A DNA stretch of 64,000 nt from JAWXBR01 sp034440235 (lineage in GTDB: Bacteria > Bacteroidota > Ignavibacteria > Kapaibacteriales > Kapaibacteriaceae): positions 15,311-79,310 of the forward strand of contig JAWXBR010000017.1 of NCBI GenBank assembly GCA_034440235.1, written 5' to 3'. The position numbers and the translations under genes are program-made. Every line of letters begins with the position of its first letter. Positions within the stretch are counted from its first letter, which is position 1. Below the pieces are notes generated by a model, which saw nothing but the letters and a program-made list of their open reading frames with translations, had not been told where the DNA came from and did no database searches. Positions 18,327 through 27,449 of this stretch are shown piece by piece.

Positions 18327-20762
18327 ATGAACAATCTTGTCATCGTAGAGTCACCATCAAAAGCCAAGACCATCCAAAAGTTTCTTGGGGGTGATTTTAT
18401 CGTGACGTCGTGCATGGGACATATCCGAGATCTTCCGGGTAACGACAAGGCCATCGACGTAGAAAACAATTTCACGCCAGTGTATGAAGTGTCCGATGAC
18501 AAGAAGAAGCTTGTAAACGACCTCAAGAAAATGGCGAAGCAGGCAGACGTCGTCTGGCTCGCGTCCGACGAGGACCGTGAGGGTGAAGCCATTGCATGGC
18601 ATCTCTATGAGGCTCTCGCGTTAACCCCAGAAAAAACGCGACGCATTGTCTTTCACGAAATCACGAAGGCTGCAATTCTTAAGGCGGTACAGCAGCCGCG
18701 TCAGATCGATCTGAACCTCGTTGATGCACAACAGGCACGTCGGGTACTCGATAGGCTTGTGGGTTACGGACTCTCCCCTGTTCTCTGGCGCAAGGTGCAG
18801 AAGAACCTTTCGGCCGGACGTGTTCAGTCTGTTGCCGTCCGCCTCGTCGTCGAACGCGAACGCGAGATCCAGGAGTTCAACGCAACGAGTCAGTTTCGCA
18901 TTAAGGCCTTCTTTGATGTCGACGGACGTACTCTTATCGCAGAACTTCCACGCCGCTTCGATACAGAAGAAGAGGCGCGTGCATTTCTGCAAGCGTGTGT
19001 TGGTGCGTCGTTTCACATCTCGAACCTCGAAACCAAGCCAGGAAAGAAATCGCCGGCAGCCCCCTTCACAACATCTACTCTGCAGCAGGAAGCAAGTCGT
19101 AAGCTTGGGTACTCGCTGTCGCGCACGATGAAGCTTGCGCAGGATTTGTACGAGCAGGGACATATCTCGTACATGCGTACCGATTCGGTGAACCTGTCAG
19201 AAACTGCCATTGAAGGGGCTAAGGCAGAGGTCTTGTCGGCGTACGGAACCGAGTACAGCAACCCAAAGAACTACACAACAAAGGTTGCAAGCGCGCAAGA
19301 GGCGCACGAAGCAATACGTCCGACCGAATTCGGACTGCGTGTTGCGGGCGAAAGCGACAATCATAAAAAGCTTTACGATCTAATCTGGAAGCGTACTATT
19401 GCATCGCAAATGGCAGATGCTAAACTCGAGCGCACAACAGCAACAATTGCCGTATCGACTGTCCCCGACTCGCTCGTGGCAACAGGCGAGGTGCTAATTT
19501 TCGACGGCTTCCTGAAGGTGTACATGGAGTCGAGCGACGAGGAATCGACCCAGGACGATGACGATACATCGAAGATGTTGCCACCGCTGGAGATGAATCA
19601 GACGCTGAATTTTCTGGCGATGAATGCAAACGAACGCTTTTCTCGTCCGCCCGCCCGATATACCGAAGCGAGTCTCGTTCGCAAGCTCGAGGAGCTCGGC
19701 ATCGGACGTCCCTCTACCTACGCTCCAACTATCTCGACCATTCAAGCCCGCAAGTATGTCGTAAAAGAAGACCGTGATGGCAAGCAACGCGAAATACGTT
19801 CGTTGCGGCTCGAAGACTTCAACATTACACGTGCTGTAGAGGTCGAGAACACAGGCGCAGAGCGCTCGAAGCTGTTCCCTACCGATGTTGGCAGTGTTGT
19901 AACAGACTTCCTGAAGATGCACTTCGAAGGCATCATGGATTACGGCTTTACGGCAAGTGTAGAAAAGCAATTCGACGAAATAGCGCATGGTCAGCTCAAA
20001 TGGACAGAAATGATCCGCGAGTTCTACGTGCCGTTCGATGCCGAAGTAAAAAAGACAACAGAAACAGCAGAACGTCAGAGCGGCGAACGTCAGATTGGCG
20101 TCGATCCGGTAAGTGGTAAAAATGTTTATGTACGCCTTGCACGTTACGGACCCGTAGTGCAAATCGGTGAAGCCGACGATCCGGATAAGCGTTTAAAGGG
20201 GCTCTCGGGGCCTATGTCTATTGCCACCGTTACAATGGACGAAGTGATGGAGCTCTTCAAGTTCCCTCGCATGATTGGAACGTTCGAAGACTTCAACATG
20301 GATGTGAAGCTCGGACGATTTGGTCCGTACATCGAGCACAACAAAGCCTTCTACTCCATCCCCAAGGAAGACGACCCATACACCATCGAGGGTGAGCGTG
20401 GAGTCGAAGTCATCATTGCACGACGTCAGAACATTCTCGACCGAACCATCAAGACCTTCGACGAAGACCCAACGGTAAAAATCATCAAGGGCAGATGGGG
20501 TCCGTTCATCTCTTACGGCAAACAGAACGTCCGCATCCCCAAGGGCACCGAAGCTGCAACCCTAACGCTCGAAGAATGTTTGCAGCTCGCAGCACAACAG
20601 GCACCCGTCAAGAAGTCGCGCAAAAAAGCAACCGAAGACGAAGACCCAGATGCAGTAAAAGCTCCAGCCTCGAAAAAGGCCGCTGCGAAGAAAAAACCTG
20701 CAGCAAAAAAGAAGGCCGCTGCAAAGAAAAAGACTGTAGCAAAGAAGAAACCGGCATCATGA
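18327..20762 (+). CDS. topA: DNA topoisomerase I (type IA)
   Basis: Relaxes negative supercoils by single-strand passage. The Toprim domain opens the protein (NNLVIVESPSKAKTIQKFLG, WLASDEDREGEAIAWHL). The catalytic tyrosine is Y282 in SYMRTDS. GIGRPSTYAPTISTIQARKY is also present. After the core come topoisomerase C-terminal repeat units (VKLGRFGPYIEHN, IKGRWGPFISYGKQN) but no cysteine zinc ribbons. Residues about 775-811 form a Lys/Ala-rich tail resembling histone H1, as in several Bacteroidota and Chlorobiota. The stop overlaps the next start (ATGA). Confidence 0.97.
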   Translation: MNNLVIVESPSKAKTIQKFLGGDFIVTSCMGHIRDLPGNDKAIDVENNFTPVYEVSDDKKKLVNDLKKMAKQADVVWLASDEDREGEAIAWHLYEALALTPEKTRRIVFHEITKAAILKAVQQPRQIDLNLVDAQQARRVLDRLVGYGLSPVLWRKVQKNLSAGRVQSVAVRLVVEREREIQEFNATSQFRIKAFFDVDGRTLIAELPRRFDTEEEARAFLQACVGASFHISNLETKPGKKSPAAPFTTSTLQQEASRKLGYSLSRTMKLAQDLYEQGHISYMRTDSVNLSETAIEGAKAEVLSAYGTEYSNPKNYTTKVASAQEAHEAIRPTEFGLRVAGESDNHKKLYDLIWKRTIASQMADAKLERTTATIAVSTVPDSLVATGEVLIFDGFLKVYMESSDEESTQDDDDTSKMLPPLEMNQTLNFLAMNANERFSRPPARYTEASLVRKLEELGIGRPSTYAPTISTIQARKYVVKEDRDGKQREIRSLRLEDFNITRAVEVENTGAERSKLFPTDVGSVVTDFLKMHFEGIMDYGFTASVEKQFDEIAHGQLKWTEMIREFYVPFDAEVKKTTETAERQSGERQIGVDPVSGKNVYVRLARYGPVVQIGEADDPDKRLKGLSGPMSIATVTMDEVMELFKFPRMIGTFEDFNMDVKLGRFGPYIEHNKAFYSIPKEDDPYTIEGERGVEVIIARRQNILDRTIKTFDEDPTVKIIKGRWGPFISYGKQNVRIPKGTEAATLTLEECLQLAAQQAPVKKSRKKATEDEDPDAVKAPASKKAAAKKKPAAKKKAAAKKKTVAKKKPAS

Positions 20763-22825
20763 CAAAACGAATAGCACTTGTGCTTTCGTTTGTTCTCGGA
20801 TTTGTATCCGCCATTGCTACCGTGCCGATTCAAGGACCTACTGTTGTATGCGTTGGAAGATGGCCCGTAAGCTTGCAAGCCCCCACCGGCTTCCAATCGT
20901 ATCAGTGGAATACAGGCGCAACAACAAATGAAATTTTCATCACGCGTTCCGGCACCTACACGGTAGTCACACGTCGATCGAATGGTACCGTCGATACTGG
21001 AACGATTATCGTTCGCGAAGCGCCGCTGCCAAAACCTTTTATTGGTAACCCTATTGAATATATATGTCGCGGAGATGCGGTCTCGCTCCAGGCGCAGAGC
21101 GGATTCGTGAGCTATTTATGGAATACTGGCGAACGCACACAAAGTATTCGCATCGATACTGCCGGATTTTACCGCGTTACAGTAACCGATACAAATGGAT
21201 GCGTAGGCTCTTCCGATTCGCTTCAAGTTGTCGTTGTTGAAAGACCAAAGCCTAACATTTACGGTCCGTACACCGTGTGTAGTGGCTCGACGGTGTTGTA
21301 CAAAACCGAAAACATCGCAGGTGCGATATATCAATGGACGACGGTTGGCGGACAGGTTACGGGCACAGCGCGAGGTCCTACTGTAAGAATTATCTGGCCC
21401 GGTGGCCAAGGCCGCGTAGACGTGCGTGTTAGCATGCTACGTCCGGATGGGGGCTCATGCGACACAACGGTCGGTTTGATCGTCCGTATCGGATCAAAAC
21501 TTCAACCGTTGCTGAGCTTCCAATCGCGCATGATTTGTCAGGGCGACAGCACTGAATTCGATGCTGGAGGGGGCTTCTCCAGCTATCGCTGGAGCAATGG
21601 GGCTACCACGCAAAAGATCATGGTTAAAACTGCCGGTAGTTACTGGGCAGAATTAACCGATTCGAGCGGTTGTTCTGGCACCAGCGATACTGTTACTGCG
21701 CTTGTACATCCGTTACCTGTTGTCCGAATTGCGGGTGATTCGTCGTTATGCGATGGCGAAGAAATTGTTCTGAGTGCGTTTGCAACGTGGAACGATGTCA
21801 TTAGATGGGAATGGAGCAACGGTCTCGTACAACGTTCGATCTTTGTAAACACACCCGGCACATACACCGTTGTTGGTACTACGGCGAATGGATGCAGAGA
21901 TAGTATCTCGAAAACTATTCTACCTGCTGCGCAAGCAGTGATTACGGCACCCGATTCGCTCGATTTCGATTCGCTTGAAATTGGCAGCGGACGTTTTCTG
22001 CCCTTCTTGCTCGAGAACCGAACAGCGTTGTTAATTCGTGTCCTTAGTGCGCGTCTCGCCTCGGGTCGCACAAACCCAGCCCTATCAGTTCCTTCGCTGC
22101 CAAATCAGATTCCCGGCAATGGCGATCTGACGTTTGTCTTGTCGTGGCAGGCCCTCATTGAGGGTGCGTTTACCGACACACTGCTTATAGAAATTGATGG
22201 TCCCGAATGTCCATCTACCGTTCGTATACCCATCAAGGGTTATGCCTTCTTCCGTCCGCGTGTTCCCGTCAGCATTAGTATCGGCGATACTGTTGTTCCT
22301 GTAGGCACCATCCTCGACATGCCCATCCGAATTCGAGCTACTGCGCCTCGCGACGAGGACCTCACGTTGTTTGAATTTTCTGTGTCGTGGAACGATTGGG
22401 TGTACTTCGTCACGGGACTCGATCCGGCGATTGTCGTATCAGACGCATCAATTGGAGGAATACGCACCGTACGTTTCCGATTTACATCCTTCCACTTTCC
22501 CATCGACACATCCATTGTGTTACGCGGTGCAGTGTTACTTGGATCGCCCCTACAAACCGAACTAGTGCCCGATAATGTTTCCATCACCGGTACTGGTAAA
22601 TCTGTTTACGAAGTCACCACCGACCCAGGAAACATCAGCATGTTCGGCTGCTTCCTAGCCGGACGTCTGGTGCGATACCCTTACCTTGAGTCGACTACCG
22701 TTATCACCAACCTGGTTGGTGAAACAATGGCGTGTGACATAGACGAGCTGCCGAGTGGCAGTTACATTCTCACAACAGTAAGAGGCCCAACGGTGCAAAG
22801 CGCGATGATGACAATCGTCCGCTAG
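20759..22825 (+). CDS. Secreted Ig/PKD-like repeat protein with T9SS-type C-terminus
   Basis: The ATG at 20759 overlaps the topA TGA and opens a signal peptide (RIALVLSFVLGFVSAIATVP), so the longer upstream frame inside topA is not used. The 688 residues contain at least four repeats of the form GFxSYxWNTGxxTxxIxxxxxGxYxVTVTDxxGC, the usual adhesin-like surface repeat of Bacteroidota, with conserved Cys pairs. The C-terminal 70 residues, ending LPSGSYILTTVRG, look like a sorting domain. Coupling to topA is probably accidental; function is likely cell-surface adhesion or structure. Confidence 0.75.
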   Translation: MTKRIALVLSFVLGFVSAIATVPIQGPTVVCVGRWPVSLQAPTGFQSYQWNTGATTNEIFITRSGTYTVVTRRSNGTVDTGTIIVREAPLPKPFIGNPIEYICRGDAVSLQAQSGFVSYLWNTGERTQSIRIDTAGFYRVTVTDTNGCVGSSDSLQVVVVERPKPNIYGPYTVCSGSTVLYKTENIAGAIYQWTTVGGQVTGTARGPTVRIIWPGGQGRVDVRVSMLRPDGGSCDTTVGLIVRIGSKLQPLLSFQSRMICQGDSTEFDAGGGFSSYRWSNGATTQKIMVKTAGSYWAELTDSSGCSGTSDTVTALVHPLPVVRIAGDSSLCDGEEIVLSAFATWNDVIRWEWSNGLVQRSIFVNTPGTYTVVGTTANGCRDSISKTILPAAQAVITAPDSLDFDSLEIGSGRFLPFLLENRTALLIRVLSARLASGRTNPALSVPSLPNQIPGNGDLTFVLSWQALIEGAFTDTLLIEIDGPECPSTVRIPIKGYAFFRPRVPVSISIGDTVVPVGTILDMPIRIRATAPRDEDLTLFEFSVSWNDWVYFVTGLDPAIVVSDASIGGIRTVRFRFTSFHFPIDTSIVLRGAVLLGSPLQTELVPDNVSITGTGKSVYEVTTDPGNISMFGCFLAGRLVRYPYLESTTVITNLVGETMACDIDELPSGSYILTTVRGPTVQSAMMTIVR

Positions 22826-22839
22826 GATGGCGATTCATG

Positions 22840-22927
22840 CGTAGCGGTTTGGGCAGCTCTGCGCTGCCCGGTTTGAGCCGCTGGTCACGACGTAGCGGTT
22901 TGGGCAGCTCTGCGCTGCCCGGTTTGA
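22840..22927. repeat. Two 37-bp direct repeats, each with a GGGCAGC/GCTGCCC hairpin
   Basis: Copies at 22840-22876 and 22891-22927 are identical and 51 bp apart. Each contains a 7-bp stem GGGCAGC/GCTGCCC with loop TCTGC. A third hairpin (GATCTGC/GCAGATC) follows at 22926-22942, overlapping the end of the glutamine synthetase gene. They lie between convergent genes and may act together as a terminator, though no T run follows. Confidence 0.65.
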
Positions 22928-22940
22928 TCTGCTTCGCAGA

Positions 22941-25097
22941 TCACTTCACAAACAACATTTCACGGTAGTTCGGAAGCGGCCAGTGCTCGTACGCCACCAC
23001 TCGCTCGAGCGAGTCTGATGCTTTGCGCACCTCCATCATCGCGGGCACAACACTGTCGCGCATGTGATGACACTTGCTGTGAAGATCGTCGCCACCGAGA
23101 TCCATGTTTGCTACGCGCAGATTTTCGATTGCGTCAGAAAGTGCATCGACGCCTTCGAGCACACGCGCCGTTGTCCTGTCGAGTGCGGTAGACCCCTTCA
23201 CACCCGTTGCATGCAACTCGCGCAAATACTTTAGCGAGCTAGGCAGAATCTGGGTTTGCGCCATCCATTCTGTGGTTTCGCCTTCGATGTTTACGGTCTT
23301 GAAGTACATGTCGAGCATGACTTCCTGACGTGCCTCCAGTTCGCGTTTCGAGAGCACGTTTGCGGCCGAGAACAAGGCAACGTTTTTGTCATCTATGAGA
23401 TGTTCGATTGCTTCGACAGCACTCTTGTAGTTCTGAAGTCCGCGCTTCTCCGCCTCTTTCTGCCATTTTATATTATAACCATCGCCATTAAACACAATTC
23501 GGCCATGTTTATCATACACGCTCTTCAACACGTCGCGCAATGCCGTTTCGAGAGGCTGCTTTTTCTTGATGCGTACTTCGACCATTTTGGCCATATCGAC
23601 AATCGACTCCGCAACAATTGTGTTTAACACAGTAATTGGGAACGACACCGACTGCGATGAACCCACGGCGCGGAATTCGAACTTGTTGCCGGTAAATGCA
23701 AATGGCGATGTGCGGTTTCTGTCACCAGTGTGACGTGGCAGCGGCGGAAGCACTGGCGAGCCAAGTCCCATGAGACCCGACTTCTTCTGCGCAGTACCCT
23801 TACCACTAACGATGCGTTCGTAAATGCCCGTTAGTTCATCTCCAAGAAAGATCGAAAGAATTGCAGGTGGTGCTTCGTTGGCACCGAGTCTGTGATCGTT
23901 CTGTGCCGACGAAACAGAAATGCGCAACAAATCCTGATGCATATCAACAGCACGTATCACTGCAGCACAGAAAAACAGGAATTGCATGTTTTCCTGCGGC
24001 GTATCACCAGGTTCGAGCAGGTTCACGCCAGTATCTGTCGCCAATGCCCAATTCACATGTTTACCTGAGCCGTTAATACCAGCAAACGGCTTCTCGTGCA
24101 CGAGACACACAAGACCATACTTGCGTGCAGTGTTTTTTAACACCTGCATTACCAACTGCTGATGATCGGCCGCAACGTTCGAGTGCTCGAACACTGGAGC
24201 AACTTCGTATTGCCCTGGTGCAACCTCGTTGTGACGTGTCTTTATCGGAATACCCAATGCATACAGCTGATGTTCTGCATCTGTCATGTACGTAAGAATG
24301 CGCTCCGGAATCGAGCCGAAATAATGGTCCTCAAGTTCTTGTCCACGCGGCGGCTTTGTGCCGAACAACGTACGTCCCGTCATCACGAGATCTGGACGTC
24401 GGTAGAAAAACCCTTCATCGATGAGAAAGTATTCCTGCTCTGCACCAACCGTCGAACTCACCTTCGACACATCCTTTGTTTCGAGCAACTCAAGTGCGCG
24501 CCGCGATGCAATGTTCAATGTTTCCATCGAACGCAGCAACGGTGTTTTGTGGTCGAGTGCTTCACCTGTCCACGATGCAAATGCCGTCGGTATACACAAC
24601 GTGGCGCCGTTTGTGTGGCGCATGATGAACGCAGCCGACGTTGGGTCCCAAGCTGTGTAGCCCCTTGCCTCAAACGTTGCGCGCAGTCCTCCGCTCGGAA
24701 ACGAAGACGCGTCTGGCTCGCCCTGAATGAGCTCCTTGCCCGAGAACTGCGAAATAGCAGAGCCGTCGCTCGTCGGCGTCACAAAGCTCTCGTGTTTCTC
24801 AGCAGTCAATCCGGTAAGGGGCTGAAACCAGTGTGTGTAGTGTGTTGCACCTTTTTCCATCGCCCATGTCTTCATCGCAAGCGCAACGGTATCCGCAATC
24901 GACGAGTCGATTACAGCACTACGCTCCATCGTTGCATGCAGCGACCTCCATACGGGTTTGCTGAGGCGCTGACGTAATTCGTCCATCGTCAGCACATCAC
25001 TCGCAAACATTTCCGAAATCACATCAGAAGGTGTTGGCGTCTGAATACCATCGAAGCGCCAGTTGCGCGTTGCTGCCGAGATGTCGTAGTTGATCAT
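22941..25097 (-). CDS. glnN: Glutamine synthetase type III
   Basis: ATP-dependent synthesis of glutamine from glutamate and ammonium. The 718 residues match the long GSIII family. Recognisable blocks are VGAEQEYFLIDEGFFYRRPD, GSGKHVNWALATDTG, RTSPFAFTGNKFEFRAVGSS and NVVLSKRELEAR-like sequence near residue 600. GSIII is typical of Bacteroidota. The start ATG overlaps the stop of the upstream Lrp-type regulator by 4 bp, so the two are translated together and the regulator likely controls nitrogen assimilation. Confidence 0.95.
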   Translation of the reverse strand: MINYDISAATRNWRFDGIQTPTPSDVISEMFASDVLTMDELRQRLSKPVWRSLHATMERSAVIDSSIADTVALAMKTWAMEKGATHYTHWFQPLTGLTAEKHESFVTPTSDGSAISQFSGKELIQGEPDASSFPSGGLRATFEARGYTAWDPTSAAFIMRHTNGATLCIPTAFASWTGEALDHKTPLLRSMETLNIASRRALELLETKDVSKVSSTVGAEQEYFLIDEGFFYRRPDLVMTGRTLFGTKPPRGQELEDHYFGSIPERILTYMTDAEHQLYALGIPIKTRHNEVAPGQYEVAPVFEHSNVAADHQQLVMQVLKNTARKYGLVCLVHEKPFAGINGSGKHVNWALATDTGVNLLEPGDTPQENMQFLFFCAAVIRAVDMHQDLLRISVSSAQNDHRLGANEAPPAILSIFLGDELTGIYERIVSGKGTAQKKSGLMGLGSPVLPPLPRHTGDRNRTSPFAFTGNKFEFRAVGSSQSVSFPITVLNTIVAESIVDMAKMVEVRIKKKQPLETALRDVLKSVYDKHGRIVFNGDGYNIKWQKEAEKRGLQNYKSAVEAIEHLIDDKNVALFSAANVLSKRELEARQEVMLDMYFKTVNIEGETTEWMAQTQILPSSLKYLRELHATGVKGSTALDRTTARVLEGVDALSDAIENLRVANMDLGGDDLHSKCHHMRDSVVPAMMEVRKASDSLERVVAYEHWPLPNYREMLFVK

Positions 25098-25552
25098 GGG
25101 GTTGTTTTGAATAAGTTCATGACGAGAGTTTCTTTATGCGTAGAAAGTGCGACGTTGGTTTGTGTGCGCGATACGCCTTTCCACTGCTGCACGGCCGATA
25201 GTAATTGTTCGAGTGCTGCAGTGTTTTTAACGCGTATTTTTAACATGTGTGATGCGGTGCCCGTGACGGCGTGACATTCGAGGATTTCTTTGCGCTGACG
25301 GCATGAACGACGAAAGGAGTCGTAGTGTGCGCTCGAATCGATGTCGACAAAGATGAAGGCCGTAACGTCCATCCCACACGCAATCGGGTCGAGTATTGCA
25401 TGATATCCGCGGATCGTCCCCTCTTCTTCCATGCGCTTCACGTGATCACTCACTGTCGGCACAGAGGAGCCAATACGTTCTGCGATGTCACTCAGGCTAA
25501 AACGGGCGTTTTCCTGAAGAAGCGCACATATTTGTCGGTCGAGGTCCTTCAT
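25094..25552 (-). CDS. Lrp/AsnC-family transcriptional regulator
   Basis: A 152-residue regulator. The N-terminal HTH is LDRQICALLQENARFSLSDIAERIGSSVPTVSDHVKRMEEEG. The C-terminal RAM/AsnC ligand domain has CHAVTGTASHMLKIRVKNTAALEQLL. Its stop overlaps the start of the type III glutamine synthetase, so an amino-acid-sensing role in glutamine synthesis is inferred. A perfect 16-bp palindrome sits directly upstream of the start codon and is a candidate autoregulatory site. Confidence 0.92.
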   Translation of the reverse strand: MKDLDRQICALLQENARFSLSDIAERIGSSVPTVSDHVKRMEEEGTIRGYHAILDPIACGMDVTAFIFVDIDSSAHYDSFRRSCRQRKEILECHAVTGTASHMLKIRVKNTAALEQLLSAVQQWKGVSRTQTNVALSTHKETLVMNLFKTTP

Positions 25553-25553
25553 T

Positions 25554-25569
25554 CTTTACGATCGTAAAG
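25554..25569. promoter_or_regulatory. 16-bp perfect palindrome, candidate operator
   Basis: CTTTACGATCGTAAAG is a perfect inverted repeat starting two bases upstream of the ATG of the Lrp-type gene. Its position in the leader fits autoregulation of the lrp-glnN pair. The divergent mtgA start is 68 bp away. Confidence 0.45.
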
Positions 25570-25636
25570 TTTTGAATGACCTAACTTAACGTTCGGAAAG
25601 CACTCAGACAACAGTTTTGGGGGAGAAATTATTCAC

Positions 25637-26338
25637 ATGGTTAAGAATGTCTTCGTGTGGCTTTTCAGAACTGCTCTTGCATTTCTAGTTGGGTCGGTGC
25701 TTCTCGTGCTCATCTATCGCATTATACCTCCGGCTATAACACCGCTCATGGCGTGGCGGTTGGTGCAAGCGCCGTTTACCGGACATCGCATGACCGTTCA
25801 ACATCGTTGGGTTTCCTACGACGATCTGCCACCCGCAATCTTTAAGGCTGTAATGTCCGGCGAGGACGCTGGCTTCTTACGTCACGAAGGCATAGATTGG
25901 AAGGCCGTCGAGCGCGCGCAGAAAGCAAACCCTGGACGCATCAAGCGAGGCAAGCCTGCGCTCGGTGCAAGCACGATTTCCATGCAGACGGCAAAAAATG
26001 TTTTTCTCGTGCCGTGGCGCAGCATGGTGCGCAAGGCATTCGAATTTTACTTCACGTACCTAATCGAAGCGCTATGGGGAAAGAAGCGCATTCTCGAAGT
26101 GTACGTAAACATGATTGAATGGGGCGACGGTATCTACGGTGTGCAAGCCGCATCTCGCTTCTACTTCAACAAAGACGCTTCGCAACTCACTGCCGACGAA
26201 GCAGCACGCCTTGCCGCTGTAGTCCCCAACCCGCGACGCTTTAACGCCGGTGCACCGTCGAACTACACCAAGAAGCGTCAGTCGTTTATAAAGGGACGTA
26301 TGGGTGGCATCGGGCTGCCGAAAAAATCCACGCGATAG
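25637..26338 (+). CDS. mtgA: Monofunctional biosynthetic peptidoglycan transglycosylase
   Basis: Polymerises lipid II into glycan strands at the inner membrane. A single N-terminal transmembrane segment (ALAFLVGSVLLVLIYRIIPP) precedes a GT51 domain: AVMSGEDAGFLRHEGIDWKA with the catalytic Glu in GED, GASTISMQTAKNVFL, KKRILEVYVNMIEWGDGIYG and ARLAAVVPNPRRF. At 233 residues it lacks a transpeptidase domain. A purine-rich GGGGGAGAA stretch lies 8-15 bp before the ATG. The gene converges with rluD, separated by 4 bp. Confidence 0.95.
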   Translation: MVKNVFVWLFRTALAFLVGSVLLVLIYRIIPPAITPLMAWRLVQAPFTGHRMTVQHRWVSYDDLPPAIFKAVMSGEDAGFLRHEGIDWKAVERAQKANPGRIKRGKPALGASTISMQTAKNVFLVPWRSMVRKAFEFYFTYLIEALWGKKRILEVYVNMIEWGDGIYGVQAASRFYFNKDASQLTADEAARLAAVVPNPRRFNAGAPSNYTKKRQSFIKGRMGGIGLPKKSTR

Positions 26339-26342
26339 CCCC

Positions 26343-27449
26343 CTACGAATTCCGATCTGTGTCATACTCCGCAAGCAAGAACTCTCTTGCGTGCGCCATG
26401 TCTGGTGGAAGTTCGGATTCGAACTCGAGGCGCTTGCCTGTTGTAGGGTGTGTGAAGCCCAGCGTCTTTGCGTGTAGCGCCTGACGTGGCATCATGTCGA
26501 GCAGACGTTGTGCGGTGCGGCGGTAGAGGTGGTGAATGGCAGTTACGCCCTCATCACGTCCGTTGTAATCGGGGTCGCCGACGACAGAATGTTTTTGTGC
26601 CGCCATGTGTACACGTATCTGATGGGTGCGTCCCGTTCTCAACTTGCATTGAATGAGCGATGCACATGAGTAACGTTCTAACACCGTGATTTCTGTCGCT
26701 GCGTATTTGCCGCCCCTTGGCAGGACAGCGCGGAGCTTGCGATCGCGCGGACTGCGCCCCACATCACCTTCGAGAAGCATTGTATCATTTTTTACTACTC
26801 CCCATACCAGTGCTTCGTACAGACGTGATACCGTGCGTTCGAAGAACTGGTTTGAGAGATGCAGCGATGCTTCGTAGGTCTTGCCGACGACCATGAGGCC
26901 TGAGGTGTCTTTGTCGAGGCGGTGGACGATGCCCGGACGTACAGCGTCGGTGCCGAGCACTGCGGAGTGGTCGATTGGGAATCCTTCTTCGACGTCGATT
27001 TCTTCGCGCTCTTCATCTTCGTTTACAAGGTCGATGGCTTCGCGCACACCCATGTGCCACAGCACAGCATTCACGAGCGTACCGGTTCGGTTGCCGATGC
27101 CTGGGTGCACAGTAAGTCCCGCAGGTTTGTTTACAACAAGCAGCTGATCGTCTTCATACACCACATCGAGTGGAATGTCTTGTGGGATAAGCTGGATAGG
27201 GGGCTGCTTCATCACGACCAGGCGTATGGTGTCGCCCGGACGAACCTTGTAATTAGAGCGAGAGGCGATACCGTTCACCGTTACCGTACCGTCGTCGATA
27301 GCCCTTTGCACACGCGTTCGCGTGGCATACATAACCGAGTGGGTAAGAAAGGCGTCGAGGCGTTCCGGCTTTTGTCCGCGAGTAATCACGAACTCATGCG
27401 TGTGTTCGATCTTGCCCGGTCCCGATGGGAGGTGTTCCGGGTTGTTCAT
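26343..27449 (-). CDS. rluD: RluD-type ribosomal large-subunit pseudouridine synthase
   Basis: Converts uridines in 23S rRNA to pseudouridine. The N-terminal S4 domain is RLDAFLTHSVMYATRTRVQRAIDDGTVTVNG. The catalytic domain carries PGIVHRLDKDTSGLMVVGKT with the active-site Asp, followed by TGRTHQIRVHMA and HAKTLGFTHPTTGK. The length of 368 residues is normal. The start lies 56 bp inside the end of lspA; the lspA-rluD order is common. The exact target uridines are assumed from the family. Confidence 0.93.
   Translation of the reverse strand: MNNPEHLPSGPGKIEHTHEFVITRGQKPERLDAFLTHSVMYATRTRVQRAIDDGTVTVNGIASRSNYKVRPGDTIRLVVMKQPPIQLIPQDIPLDVVYEDDQLLVVNKPAGLTVHPGIGNRTGTLVNAVLWHMGVREAIDLVNEDEEREEIDVEEGFPIDHSAVLGTDAVRPGIVHRLDKDTSGLMVVGKTYEASLHLSNQFFERTVSRLYEALVWGVVKNDTMLLEGDVGRSPRDRKLRAVLPRGGKYAATEITVLERYSCASLIQCKLRTGRTHQIRVHMAAQKHSVVGDPDYNGRDEGVTAIHHLYRRTAQRLLDMMPRQALHAKTLGFTHPTTGKRLEFESELPPDMAHAREFLLAEYDTDRNS

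Noticed and set aside
20495..20758. N-terminal extension of the Ig/PKD-like protein inside topA
   Set aside because: It translates the Lys/Ala-coding end of topA in another frame; the signal peptide begins at the ATG at 20759 overlapping the topA stop.
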